40,349 bases of DNA from an uncultured Muribaculaceae bacterium (GTDB lineage Bacteria; Bacteroidota; Bacteroidia; Bacteroidales; Muribaculaceae): assembly GCA_948788915.1 (NCBI GenBank), contig CAQFOZ010000020.1:1-40349 (forward strand), read 5' to 3'. The translations under genes were made by a program, and so were the position numbers. The notes beneath the pieces were generated by a model. That model saw only the letters and a list, made by a program, of their open reading frames with translations, had not been told where the DNA came from and ran no database searches. Shown one piece after another: positions 8,443-16,810 of this stretch. Position 1 is the stretch's first letter. Each line of letters starts with the position of its first letter.

Positions 8443-8742
8443 ATGATTACTTTTGATGAAAAAATAAAGGGAACTGTTCCCTCATTAGTTGTATTTGAAA
8501 AGGCCGAAAGCAATGAGAATATAAAAATTGAGGAACTTACTGATTTTATGGAAAACCATTATGGTTCACGTCTTAATATATTAAAGATTGATGCCACACA
8601 TGATCAGCGTTTACGTAATTTCTACGACATAAAGTTTTTGCCCACATGGATCCTTTTCAAAGAGGGGGAAGAGCTTGCACGCGAAAATGGATTTAAGACA
8701 AAAGCACAACTTATGGAAATGGTTCAGACATCCATGCCTTAA
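8443..8742 (+). CDS. Thioredoxin-fold protein without cysteines
   Basis: This 99-residue cytoplasmic protein has no signal peptide. The thioredoxin fold is visible as VPSLVVFEK (strand 3), RLNILKIDATHDQRLRNFYD (helix 2 and the DxxxxxLxxxY region), IKFLPTWILFKEGEEL with the cis-proline Pro67, and a C-terminal helix. The position where thioredoxins carry WCGPC reads EKAESNEN, and the whole protein contains no cysteine. It therefore cannot do dithiol exchange and more likely acts as a chaperone or binding module. It is transcribed alone, divergent from the sulfatase, and ends before a strong hairpin. Confidence 0.75.
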   Translation: MITFDEKIKGTVPSLVVFEKAESNENIKIEELTDFMENHYGSRLNILKIDATHDQRLRNFYDIKFLPTWILFKEGEELARENGFKTKAQLMEMVQTSMP

Positions 8743-8765
8743 AATAGCTAACTACTCACAAAAAT

Positions 8766-8795
8766 AACCGTCCTTTGTAGAAACGAAGGACGGTT
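8766..8795. terminator. Bidirectional intrinsic terminator
   Basis: AACCGTCCTT at 8766-8775 pairs perfectly with AAGGACGGTT at 8786-8795 around a 10-base loop. On the minus strand the stem is followed by ATTTTT, giving a good terminator for the convergent FNT gene. On the plus strand the tail is weaker (TACGTTT). Confidence 0.75.
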
Positions 8796-8821
8796 TACGT
8801 TTAAAAGAATCCTACTTGATT

Positions 8822-9403
8822 TTATGTATTCTCTGCTTTTTCGAACTTTCTAAGAAGTGTCGGCAAATTACATCCTACAAGATTTCCTGCTACAGACATC
8901 AGCCATACACTCCAAGGATAATCTTTGGCCATACAGTAATAAGCAATATCCGCAACACAGTGTGGGAACCCACACATTACAAATGTCGGGATGCCAAGCA
9001 CAAGTGGAATCCATTGCTTTTCTCTCGCACACTTCACGCTTACAGTCATGATAAATCCCGTTAATATCGAAGGCATAAATACACCAAGGCCAGCCGCTTT
9101 TCTTATCTCCACTATTCTCAAGGCATTCTCTCCAAGTTTAACGAAGGCATCCGACAAATACACAGCCAGAGCTACTCCAATAGCATTATATAAGAGAATC
9201 AGCGCAAGATCAAGAAACTCCTTTGCATTTGTAAAAAAACCAGCGCGGCCTGTAAACAATATCCATTTGCTGCAAACTATTGCAGAAAGAGCGAATGCAA
9301 AAAGTGCTGCTCCGATTATTCCTCCGGATGCAAGATTACAGATTCCGGCAATACCGATTGCCATTCCGGCAAGAACCGAATAATAGAATTTGTTCATGTT
9401 CAT
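8822..9403 (-). CDS. Compact formate/nitrite transporter (FNT) family channel
   Basis: This 193-residue membrane protein has six predicted helices at about residues 6-28, 29-50, 62-86, 104-125, 131-157 and 163-185. FNT features are visible: a glycine-rich first helix, KWILFTGRAGFF (the LFTGN-like loop), Lys124 in VSVKCAREKQ, the pore histidine His148 in GFPHCVADI, and AGNLVGCNLP near the end. Typical FNT proteins have 250-290 residues, so this one is reduced in its loops and tails while keeping the transport Lys and His. It probably conducts formate, nitrite or another small monovalent anion across the inner membrane. Start codons at 9403 and 9397 are both possible. Confidence 0.75.
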   Translation of the reverse strand: MNMNKFYYSVLAGMAIGIAGICNLASGGIIGAALFAFALSAIVCSKWILFTGRAGFFTNAKEFLDLALILLYNAIGVALAVYLSDAFVKLGENALRIVEIRKAAGLGVFMPSILTGFIMTVSVKCAREKQWIPLVLGIPTFVMCGFPHCVADIAYYCMAKDYPWSVWLMSVAGNLVGCNLPTLLRKFEKAENT

Positions 9404-9417
9404 TTATATTTCTTTTG

Positions 9418-9449
9418 CAAAATTAGCCAATATATATTCATTAAACAAA
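9418..9449 (-). promoter_or_regulatory. Bacteroides-type promoter for the FNT gene
   Basis: On the minus strand, TTTG (9449-9446) and TAATTTTG (9425-9418) are separated by 20 bases, a close match to the consensus. The start site would fall near 9412, leaving a very short leader before the ATG at 9403 or 9397. Confidence 0.6.
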
Positions 9450-9488
9450 AGAAATTCCGAATTAACTTGAATGATAGTTAATAATAGT

Positions 9489-9535
9489 TTCGGCTTCCAT
9501 GCCAAACCGTTAATTTAGTAAGCATGAAAGCCGAA
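9489..9535 (-). terminator. Hairpin downstream of the CsbD-like gene
   Basis: TTCGGCTTCCATGC at 9489-9502 pairs with GCATGAAAGCCGAA at 9522-9535 with one mismatch and a 19-base loop. It lies 36 bases past the stop of the small gene. The minus-strand tail is only modestly T-rich. Confidence 0.5.
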
Positions 9536-9570
9536 TCAAATATTGATTACTATACTGTCGAATAGATTGA

Positions 9571-9765
9571 TTATTCTTTTTTACCGAAACCCATTATTCC
9601 TTCCCCATTGGTCTTCTCTTCTACAAAATCTTCAAGTTTGTCTTTCACCTGATTGACTTTATCCTGTACCTGATTAACCTTATCTTTTACTTGGGAACTA
9701 TTCATAAATTCTTCGGCTTTTCCCTTAAGCTCATAGGCTTTCCCTTTTACTTCATCTATATTCAT
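9571..9765 (-). CDS. CsbD-like small stress protein
   Basis: This 64-residue, highly charged, amphipathic helical protein begins MNIDEVKGKAYELKGKAEEF. This repeats the K-G-K-x-x-x-L-K-G-K pattern of CsbD-family proteins, which are small stress-induced proteins of unknown mechanism. A heptad-like repeat KDKVNQVQDKVNQVKDKLED follows, then a glycine-rich tail. There is no signal peptide or membrane segment. It stands alone, between the sulfatase gene upstream and the FNT gene downstream. YtxH-type or other general stress families are alternatives. Confidence 0.65.
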   Translation of the reverse strand: MNIDEVKGKAYELKGKAEEFMNSSQVKDKVNQVQDKVNQVKDKLEDFVEEKTNGEGIMGFGKKE

Positions 9766-9883
9766 AGCGCAAATTTTTAATAAGTAATTGATTCTAATAC
9801 ACTATCAACGTATGTATAAATGATGAAGTTCACGGAAGATTAGGATTTAAACCTTTGGATTAACATTTCTTGTGAATAGAAAG

Positions 9884-11443
9884 TTAATCCAGCCCCGGCT
9901 CGAAATCACTATTATTTATCCATCCCGTTGGTATACCGGATTCACCCGCACGTGTCCTGTTATAGAAATCATGCGCCGGACATCTGTTGGGATATGTGTC
10001 AAATATCGCACCATCACCATCAACTCGAGGATCTCCCTCCTCTCGCAATCTGGTAATAAGAGTTTCACGCATTTTTTCAACCACCCCTTTATAAGCAGGA
10101 ATGCATGCAAGATTGTTAATACAGTCTGGATCGCTAGCTATATCGTATAGCTCCTCTCCCTTTCTAAATCCCATACATAATTCCCAATATTTCATCAGAT
10201 CCCCCCCTTTTGCTCTGCAACGGAGTATTTCCGTTTTGGTAGGAGAGCCATCACAATCCATATATCCTGTAGACGGATTCCCCGCAGGCCATAATCCCGG
10301 CTCATAATTCTTTATATATATATATTTACCCTGTAATAATGCCCTTATCGGATATCCCTTGTCATCCGGACGTCCCGGATCATGCCGTTCTCTTCCCATA
10401 AGAACGAAACTACGGTCAACATTTTTGTCAGGATTATCTTTAAGAATATCAGTAAAACTTTTTCCCGTTATCGGCTCCATGCCAAGTTCTCCTGTGGTGT
10501 ATCCGCAAACGTCAAGGACCGTAGGAGCTATATCTATTAACGAAACATAATCTGCTACTTCCCTGCCAGGATTCTTTACATTTTTACCCCACATCACTGC
10601 CAAAGGCACCCGCATCGCATCTATATAATCATTACCCTTGCAACGAGGGAACGGCATCCCGTGATCACTTGTCACTATAACAATTGTATTGTCAATAACA
10701 CCTTCCTCTTCAAGCATATCTAAAATCAATTGAAGATGATGATCGAAATACTCCACCTCTACAGCATAATCAAGCATATCCCGGCGAACTGTGTCATTGT
10801 CCGGCCAATAGCCTGGAACATGAGTAATCATGTCGGGCGTTTTTCCATATCGCTCTGATGAATTCCATTCATATCCACGGTGGGGTTCCTTTGCCCCATA
10901 CCAGAAACAGAACGGTTTATCAGGATCGCGAGTATCAAGAAATTTCCTGAAGTTTGCGGAATAATCAATCTTGTTTATACCCGTTGTAGGTGGATTCAAT
11001 TTGATTTTACTATATGCTTTACCTGTCAGTTCACGTGGGGTTCCATCCTCATTTTCAGCAATACCTGGTCCCCAGCCTTTGCCTGTATATCCAGTCTGAT
11101 AACCTACAGATTTCAACCCCTCGGGAAAACTGCGAAATTTAAGAGGGAATTCACACCAATGGTTGCAAGCGGCCTCAAGCTGCCAGGAATTTCTCCCAGT
11201 AATAACCGCAGCTCTTGACGGAGCTGATTTACTGTTGCAAGTATATGCGTTCAAAAAGTTGACACCTTCCTGTACGACACGGTCAAAAGCCGGTGTATTA
11301 ATCCACGGCGCCCATCTTTTACCCATGTGTCCGGCATCGTCAGCCATACATATGAGTACATTTGGCCTATTACCGGACTCTGCTGCAATTGGCATTGCAG
11401 TCAACAATGACAGTGGTAATGAAATAGACAAACAAGTATTCAT
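9884..11443 (-). CDS. Serine-type sulfatase, sulfamidase/heparan N-sulfatase-like
   Basis: This 519-residue protein contains NVLICMADDAGHMGKRW (metal Asp35/Asp36), the active-site motif S73-A-P-S-R-AAVITG, GRNSWQLEAACNHWCEFP, TGYTGKGWGPG and IVIVTSDHGMPFPR (second metal pair). The NHWCEFP/GKGWGPG block is characteristic of the sulfamidase-like branch of S1 sulfatases, often annotated heparan N-sulfatase. The active residue is Ser, so an anaerobic maturase is needed. The N-terminal signal (CLSISLPLSLLTAMPIAA) lacks the usual lysines. No in-frame ATG lies upstream before the proA stop, so this start is kept. It follows proA by only 31 bases, an unexpected partner. Confidence 0.85.
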   Translation of the reverse strand: MNTCLSISLPLSLLTAMPIAAESGNRPNVLICMADDAGHMGKRWAPWINTPAFDRVVQEGVNFLNAYTCNSKSAPSRAAVITGRNSWQLEAACNHWCEFPLKFRSFPEGLKSVGYQTGYTGKGWGPGIAENEDGTPRELTGKAYSKIKLNPPTTGINKIDYSANFRKFLDTRDPDKPFCFWYGAKEPHRGYEWNSSERYGKTPDMITHVPGYWPDNDTVRRDMLDYAVEVEYFDHHLQLILDMLEEEGVIDNTIVIVTSDHGMPFPRCKGNDYIDAMRVPLAVMWGKNVKNPGREVADYVSLIDIAPTVLDVCGYTTGELGMEPITGKSFTDILKDNPDKNVDRSFVLMGRERHDPGRPDDKGYPIRALLQGKYIYIKNYEPGLWPAGNPSTGYMDCDGSPTKTEILRCRAKGGDLMKYWELCMGFRKGEELYDIASDPDCINNLACIPAYKGVVEKMRETLITRLREEGDPRVDGDGAIFDTYPNRCPAHDFYNRTRAGESGIPTGWINNSDFEPGLD

Positions 11444-11478
11444 AAGCAGATTTGAAAAACTATAGCGATTATTATCAT
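11440..11478 (-). other. 12-codon mini-ORF bridging proA and the sulfatase
   Basis: An ATG at 11478 overlaps the proA stop (CCATGA), and the mini-ORF (MIIIAIVFQICL) ends in a TGA that overlaps the sulfatase start (TTATGA). Stop-start overlaps at both ends are the usual signature of translational coupling. The peptide is hydrophobic like a signal-peptide start, so a frameshift that joins it to the sulfatase is also conceivable. It may be chance. Confidence 0.35.
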
Positions 11479-12737
11479 GGTCTCAATTGGCCCTGTCCGG
11501 TAAGAAAATAACGTGTTGTGGTTATCTCGCGCAACCCCATCGGTCCACGAGGTCCAAGTTTCTGAGTTGAAATGCCTATCTCCGCACCAAGACCGAACTG
11601 TGCGCCATCTGTAAAAGAAGTTGGAAGATTAACATATACACACGATGCATCTACCATGCGCCTGAATTTTTCAGCGGCTGACATGTCTTCTGTCACAATA
11701 CTCTCGCTGTGTCCGGAACCATGCTCTGCGATATGAGCAATCGCCTCATCCAAACTGTCAACTATCGCAAGTCCCATACTATAAGACATCCATTCCTTAT
11801 CCCACAAATCTTTATTATCTACCGTATGTAGAAGAGCTTCAGGATAACACCCCTTCAACACTGTAAATGCACGCGAATCAGCATATATCTGTACATTCTT
11901 GTCTTCCAAAGGAGCTACAATGCCGTAAAGATCTGCCATACGTGAAGAATGGATCAAAAGCGTATCCAAGGCATTGCAAACACTTACCCGCCTTGTCTTG
12001 GCATTTTCTACAATTCCCCTTGCCATCTCGATATCAGCTGAAGCATCTATATATACATGAACCACACCCGCGCCTGTCTCTATTACCGGCACTCGGGCAT
12101 TATCCCTCACGAAATCTATAAGTTTTCGTCCACCTCGTGGTATACATACATCCACATATCCTGTTGCCGAAAGCAATGCTGCTGTTGCCTCGTGTGTGGA
12201 AGGAAGAAGGACAGCGGAACATTCATGCAATTTATACTTCTCAAGAGCCTTGTGTATCAGTTCTATTGCAGCCCGGTTAGAATGGTCTGCATCGCGTCCT
12301 CCCTTCAAGACACACGCATTCCCGCTTTTAAAACAAAGTGAAAACACATCAAATGTAACGTTAGGACGAGCCTCATATATCACCCCGATAACACCAAAAG
12401 GGACACGAACTTTTCTAAGATCAATGCCGTTGGGCAATATACGGTGTTCAACTTCCTCCCCCACAGGAGAAGGCAAAGACACGACATTACGAATATCCGA
12501 TGCAATTCCGTTAAGACGGTCATGTGTGAGTTGAAGACGATCATAAAGGGGATCGGACTTGTTCATTTTATTCAGATCCATGGCATTCGCAGCCAAAAGG
12601 GTCTCATGATTACCATCTATCATCTCGGCAAGAGCCATCAATACTTGGTTGCGGTCTTCATCGTTCAACGCAAGCAATCGACGCGAGGCCTCACGCACCT
12701 GTGAGAATATCTCTTTATATTCAGTTTCTTTTATCAT
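11475..12737 (-). CDS. proA: Gamma-glutamyl phosphate reductase
   Basis: This 420-residue protein matches ProA in length and motifs: LPNGIDLRKVRVPFGVIGVI near residue 105, VFSLCFKSGNACVLKGG, the catalytic cysteine in RRVSVCNALDTLLIH, and AQFGLGAEIGISTQKLGPRG near the C-terminus. It reduces gamma-glutamyl phosphate to glutamate semialdehyde with NADPH, the second step of proline synthesis, in the cytoplasm. It starts 2 bases after the proB stop and closes the proC-proB-proA operon. Confidence 0.97.
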   Translation of the reverse strand: MIKETEYKEIFSQVREASRRLLALNDEDRNQVLMALAEMIDGNHETLLAANAMDLNKMNKSDPLYDRLQLTHDRLNGIASDIRNVVSLPSPVGEEVEHRILPNGIDLRKVRVPFGVIGVIYEARPNVTFDVFSLCFKSGNACVLKGGRDADHSNRAAIELIHKALEKYKLHECSAVLLPSTHEATAALLSATGYVDVCIPRGGRKLIDFVRDNARVPVIETGAGVVHVYIDASADIEMARGIVENAKTRRVSVCNALDTLLIHSSRMADLYGIVAPLEDKNVQIYADSRAFTVLKGCYPEALLHTVDNKDLWDKEWMSYSMGLAIVDSLDEAIAHIAEHGSGHSESIVTEDMSAAEKFRRMVDASCVYVNLPTSFTDGAQFGLGAEIGISTQKLGPRGPMGLREITTTRYFLTGQGQLRP

Positions 12738-12739
12738 GA

Positions 12740-13513
12740 CTACTTAATATGAGGCTTAAAATAGGTGCATGGCGTTTCGAATGGTTTCTGAATTACATTT
12801 ATAAGAATATCTTGACGATCACCACGCGCCACAACTACGGCAATCCCCTTGGCGGCAACTTTTAGTGCTATGCCACACTTGGTTCCCATACCACCTCGTC
12901 CCAAAGAAGAACGAGAAGGTGCTATATAATCCTGAATATCATCATCCGGTTCCACCATCCGGATCAATTGTGAGTCAGGATCAGACGGTGATCCACTGAA
13001 AATACCGTCCACATTTGACAAAATCACCAGCATGTCAGCATCAAGCATAGTGGCAATAATACCTGAAAGCTCATCATTGTCCGTAAACATAAGCTCTGTC
13101 AAAGATGCCGTATCATTCTCGTTAACAACAGGTACCACACCATTGTTAAGCATTGTCAACATACATGAACGCTGGTTCTTATAAGCCTCAGTAGTTGTAA
13201 AATTATCTTTCTGCGTAAGTACCTGCCCTATCACTATCCCATAGCTTCCAAAAAGCTGTGCATACAGATTTATAAGTTTTATCTGACCGATGGAAGAATA
13301 AAGCTGTCGTTGCGCGGTATCATCAAGAGTATGCGACGGAGCTATTTCCCCCCGGCCACAGGCCACAGCACCGGAGGATACAAGAACAACCTGATACCCG
13401 AACGAATGCAGTCTGGCTATCTGATCTACAAGACGCGACATATTTGTCACATTAGGTTTTCCGTCAGGCCGCGTCAATATGTTACTGCCTACTTTGATTA
13501 TGATCCTTTTCAT
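12740..13513 (-). CDS. proB: Glutamate 5-kinase lacking a PUA domain
   Basis: This 257-residue amino-acid-kinase protein has MKRIIIKVGSNILTRPDG (ATP site), VVLVSSGAVACGRGE, VVNENDTASLTELMF and GRGGMGTKCGIALKVAAKG. It phosphorylates glutamate, the first and usually proline-inhibited step of proline synthesis. E. coli ProB has about 367 residues with a C-terminal PUA domain; this one ends after the kinase domain, a form found in many bacteria. It lies 2 bases from both proC and proA, which indicates one operon. Confidence 0.95.
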   Translation of the reverse strand: MKRIIIKVGSNILTRPDGKPNVTNMSRLVDQIARLHSFGYQVVLVSSGAVACGRGEIAPSHTLDDTAQRQLYSSIGQIKLINLYAQLFGSYGIVIGQVLTQKDNFTTTEAYKNQRSCMLTMLNNGVVPVVNENDTASLTELMFTDNDELSGIIATMLDADMLVILSNVDGIFSGSPSDPDSQLIRMVEPDDDIQDYIAPSRSSLGRGGMGTKCGIALKVAAKGIAVVVARGDRQDILINVIQKPFETPCTYFKPHIK

Positions 13514-13515
13514 AC

Positions 13516-14292
13516 CTATTTATTTGAAGCCTTTAAACCTGCCACTACAGACGCAGAGAAACCGGACTGTTCCATTGCGTTCAACCCTTTTATCGTCAAT
13601 CCTCCCGGAGTAGTAACTTTGTCGATCTCTGCCTCTGCATGCGCCCCTGATCGTGAAAGCAATGCGGCTGCTCCCTCCATTGTACCTACAACAATATCCT
13701 GTGCTTTTGACGCGGCAAATCCAAGTTCAACACCGCCTTCAGTGGCAGCGCGCACATATCGCAATGCATAAGCTATACCACAAGATGCCAATGAAGTGGC
13801 AGCTCCAAGCAAACGTTCCTCAATACACATCACTTTCCCTACAAGACTGAAAATGTCTTCGGCATAATTCATGACACCGCAGACATTAACAATAAAAGTC
13901 ATTGATTTTGCAAGGCTCATAGCTGTATTAGGCATTACAATAGACAAGTTCTCAACACCCTGCCACATTTTTTGCAGATCCTCACCCTTTATTCCTGCCA
14001 CTATTGCCACAACTTGCTGATGTTGGCCAATAGCCGCGGACAATTGTTCAGCAACCTGAGGCATTATCCAAGGTTTTACCGCCACAACTACAATATCTGC
14101 ATCTTTAACGGCTTCCAAATTATTACAGGTTGTTCTCACTTTTAGGCTTTCAAGAGATTCAAGCCGTCCGGGCGAAGGATTGGAAACAGTAATGAGCTCA
14201 GGAGCATAACCGACTGTAACAAGACCGCGGGCCAGACTTCCGCCCATTGCCCCAGCTCCAATTATAGATATCTTAAGTTCTTTCGTTTTCAT
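13516..14292 (-). CDS. proC: Pyrroline-5-carboxylate reductase
   Basis: This 258-residue protein has the Rossmann start KISIIGAGAMGGSLARGLV, VVVAVKPWIMPQVAEQL, and the family signature VTTPGGLTIKGLNAMEQSG. It reduces pyrroline-5-carboxylate to proline with NAD(P)H. It is the first gene of the proline operon. A TAATTTTG box at 14336-14329 on the minus strand probably drives it, although no good TTTG is seen at the right distance. Confidence 0.95.
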   Translation of the reverse strand: MKTKELKISIIGAGAMGGSLARGLVTVGYAPELITVSNPSPGRLESLESLKVRTTCNNLEAVKDADIVVVAVKPWIMPQVAEQLSAAIGQHQQVVAIVAGIKGEDLQKMWQGVENLSIVMPNTAMSLAKSMTFIVNVCGVMNYAEDIFSLVGKVMCIEERLLGAATSLASCGIAYALRYVRAATEGGVELGFAASKAQDIVVGTMEGAAALLSRSGAHAEAEIDKVTTPGGLTIKGLNAMEQSGFSASVVAGLKASNK

Positions 14293-14328
14293 TGCTTATT
14301 ATCTTCAAACATTTTCTGTCTGTGAGTA

Positions 14329-14336
14329 CAAAATTA
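14329..14336 (-). promoter_or_regulatory. Predicted -7 box for proC
   Basis: TAATTTTG on the minus strand lies 36 bases upstream of the proC ATG and matches TAnnTTTG. The -33 element is not recognisable, so confidence is moderate. Confidence 0.4.
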
Positions 14337-14380
14337 CTCAATTTTTCCTTTGCCAGACACATCAGCTTGGAAATTATGAT

Positions 14381-14388
14381 TAATTTTG
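14381..14388 (+). promoter_or_regulatory. Predicted -7 box for GDP-fucose synthase
   Basis: TAATTTTG lies 24 bases upstream of the ATG at 14413, divergent to the proC box. No TTTG sits at the usual 19-21 base spacing. Confidence 0.4.
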
Positions 14389-14412
14389 CATACAGAAAAA
14401 TGCTTGAAGATT

Positions 14413-15354
14413 ATGAATAAAGATTCCAAAATATATGTAGCCGGCCATCGAGGCATGGTAGGATCGGCAATTGTGCGACAGCTTCACAAACAAGGTTACA
14501 ACAATATTATTACACGCACACATGCTGAACTGGATCTTATCAGCCAACAGGCAGTTAATGATTTTTTTGAAGCAGAGAAACCAGAATATGTATTTCTGGC
14601 GGCAGCCAAAGTCGGAGGGATTATTGCAAATGCAAACCATTTAGCCGACTTCATGTATGACAATATGATGCTTGAAATGAATGTTATAAATGCCGCTTGG
14701 AAAAACGGTTGCAAGAAATTGGAATTCCTCGGTTCTTCCTGCATATATCCGCGCATGGCTCCCCAGCCAATGCCAGAATCATGTCTGCTGACTTCAGAAC
14801 TTGAAAAGACCAATGAAGCTTACGCTCTCGCAAAGATATCAGGTCTAAAGTATTGTGAATTTCTTAATCGTCAATACGGCACTGACTATATTTCTGTTAT
14901 GCCTACGAATCTGTACGGACCAAATGACAACTATCATCCGGAACACAGCCATGTGCTTCCTGCCCTGATTAGACGGTTTCACGAAGCCAAAGAGCAGAAT
15001 CTTGAAGAAGTGGTCTGCTGGGGAGACGGAAGTCCGCTTCGCGAATTCCTCTATGTTGACGACCTTGCAAACCTGTGTGTCTGGCTAATGAACAACTATT
15101 CCGGTAACGAGACAGTCAATGCCGGCACAGGTAAAGAGATAACAATCAAGCAGCTATCTGAATTAGTAGCAAAGACAGTCGGTTATAAGGGAAAAATCAT
15201 ATGGGATACATCCAAACCAAACGGAACTCCGCGTAAACTGCTTGATGTAAGCAAAGCAACAGCTCTTGGCTGGACATACTCTACTGAACTTCCGGAAGGT
15301 ATAGCTCTTGCATATGACGATTTTCTGAACAACCCAATGCGTGCGGAAAGATAA
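14413..15354 (+). CDS. fcl: GDP-L-fucose synthase
   Basis: This 313-residue SDR enzyme starts at MNKDSKIYVAGHRGMVG. I prefer the ATG at 14413 to a TTG nine codons upstream, because the NADP-binding GxRGMVG motif then sits near the N-terminus as in the family. Other marks are FLGSSCIYPRMAPQPMPES (catalytic Ser) and EAYALAKISGLKYCE (Tyr/Lys pair). It converts GDP-4-keto-6-deoxymannose to GDP-fucose by epimerisation and reduction. No gmd gene is adjacent, so the preceding dehydratase step must be encoded elsewhere. The product feeds surface polysaccharide and protein fucosylation in Bacteroidales. Confidence 0.95.
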   Translation: MNKDSKIYVAGHRGMVGSAIVRQLHKQGYNNIITRTHAELDLISQQAVNDFFEAEKPEYVFLAAAKVGGIIANANHLADFMYDNMMLEMNVINAAWKNGCKKLEFLGSSCIYPRMAPQPMPESCLLTSELEKTNEAYALAKISGLKYCEFLNRQYGTDYISVMPTNLYGPNDNYHPEHSHVLPALIRRFHEAKEQNLEEVVCWGDGSPLREFLYVDDLANLCVWLMNNYSGNETVNAGTGKEITIKQLSELVAKTVGYKGKIIWDTSKPNGTPRKLLDVSKATALGWTYSTELPEGIALAYDDFLNNPMRAER

Positions 15355-15394
15355 ACTGCATAAACTTGTCGAGCAAACAGAGACATCCGTTCCT

Positions 15395-16654
15395 TTACTC
15401 TTTAGGAACACCGAAAGATACGGAATAGCCACAATTATGATTGCCATGACCGAAATCAGATTTGTCAAGCTCCGAAGCAAGTTTAAGATTCTGCCGCCCT
15501 ATATCACAATTTAACCTGTCAATGACTTTCATAAGGTTTCCAGATTTTACAGACCTTATACTCTCTGCCCGAGCATTATCAAAAAGAGATGGCGTGGCCA
15601 CTCCTTTCCTTGCAATTTTAGAAAGAATCACCCCGGCACGCTTATATTTGAAATCAGGGTTGTAAATAATTTTAAGAGCCTCAATAGCTGAAGATGTCAC
15701 CACAGATGTATCATCTACTGCCGGATTAAATGTGATGGTTATCTCTGGAGAGTGATATCCTCTCTCAAGATGAAATCTGTTCGTGCGAAGAAAGACGGTG
15801 AGTTCACCGCATTCACCGCCCATATTGCGAAGCCGGCGGCACACATGCGCGCAATATACAGCCACACGCGACCGCAGATAATCGAAATCATTTATGTCCT
15901 CCGGAAATGTTCGAGTCTCGCTTATTGAGTCCTGAAATTTATGTGACAGATGCTCCAGTTCTATGCATGAAGTCCCGTTTAGTTCCAGCCAGCTTCTTTC
16001 TCCTGTTACCCCAAGCTGTTTCCGCACCCAAACTAACGGTTTTCGGCGAAAATCACCGATTGTAGTCACGCCTAATCCATACATGCGCTTTGACAACTTT
16101 CTGCCCATCCCCCAAAGATCCCAGATTGGAATCTTATCCATTATCTCAAAAAAATCCTCTGCCGACGGCAACACAGTAACACATTCCCCTTTCTTCTTCC
16201 CGAGTTCAGTGGCGATCTTTGCCAATGTTTTTGTAGGAGCGAAGCTTACTGTAACAGGAATTCTCTCTTCATCACGACAAGCGGCATAAATAGCTTCCCC
16301 TATCTCTTTCAGCATATCCACCGGAATCCCGTTTACGTCAAGAAAAGACTCATCCACAGAATAGTCTATAGTTGATGGTACAAAACGCTTGAAAATATTA
16401 TGAACCCTGATACTTTTATCCTTATAAAGAAGATGGTTACCGGAAAACGCAAGTATCTTTCCGGTATCTATCAATTCACGTATCTCAAAAGCCGGCTGTC
16501 CCATCTTGACACCCATCCTTTTCGACTCGTTACTTCTGGCGACAACACATCCGTCGTTGTTACTGAGAACAACCATCGGCACACCATCGAGCGACGGATT
16601 TACCGAACGTTCGCATGATACGAAAAAATTATTGCAATCCACCAGTCCTGTCAT
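15395..16654 (-). CDS. umuC: Y-family DNA polymerase V catalytic subunit
   Basis: This 419-residue protein starts MTGLVDCNNFFVSCERSVNP with the metal-binding Asp6, followed by NNDGCVVARSNESKRMGVKM and SVDESFLDV (catalytic Asp-Glu). The helix-hairpin-helix region IWDLWGMGRKLSKRMYGLG and a C-terminal little-finger domain follow. It performs error-prone translesion synthesis as part of the SOS response. UmuD, the LexA-like partner often encoded just upstream, is absent: the upstream DNA is a short promoter region and then divergent cdsA. A 10+3+10 inverted repeat at 16679-16701 lies 24 bases before the start. Confidence 0.93.
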   Translation of the reverse strand: MTGLVDCNNFFVSCERSVNPSLDGVPMVVLSNNDGCVVARSNESKRMGVKMGQPAFEIRELIDTGKILAFSGNHLLYKDKSIRVHNIFKRFVPSTIDYSVDESFLDVNGIPVDMLKEIGEAIYAACRDEERIPVTVSFAPTKTLAKIATELGKKKGECVTVLPSAEDFFEIMDKIPIWDLWGMGRKLSKRMYGLGVTTIGDFRRKPLVWVRKQLGVTGERSWLELNGTSCIELEHLSHKFQDSISETRTFPEDINDFDYLRSRVAVYCAHVCRRLRNMGGECGELTVFLRTNRFHLERGYHSPEITITFNPAVDDTSVVTSSAIEALKIIYNPDFKYKRAGVILSKIARKGVATPSLFDNARAESIRSVKSGNLMKVIDRLNCDIGRQNLKLASELDKSDFGHGNHNCGYSVSFGVPKE

Positions 16655-16669
16655 TTATCCCTGTTTTAT

Positions 16670-16701
16670 TTTGCAAAACAAATTTAATCAAATTAAATTT
16701 G
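16670..16701 (+). promoter_or_regulatory. Promoter towards cdsA, overlapping a 23-bp inverted repeat
   Basis: TTTG (16670-16673) and TAAATTTG (16694-16701) are separated by 20 bases, a good Bacteroides promoter reading towards cdsA. The -7 box is the right arm of a perfect inverted repeat: CAAATTTAAT at 16679-16688, a 3-base spacer, and ATTAAATTTG at 16692-16701. The left arm therefore gives the same TAAATTTG on the minus strand, towards umuC. The element may be a symmetric pair of promoters or a repressor site. Confidence 0.5.
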
Positions 16702-16810
16702 TAACGGAATAAGAGAGTGTTTGAATTTAACACGAATTACAATTTAAGAGGATATTTGAAATTCTTTTCATCCAAACGACTCTCTAAGCAGGTGATAAAA
16801 TACTGAAGAG

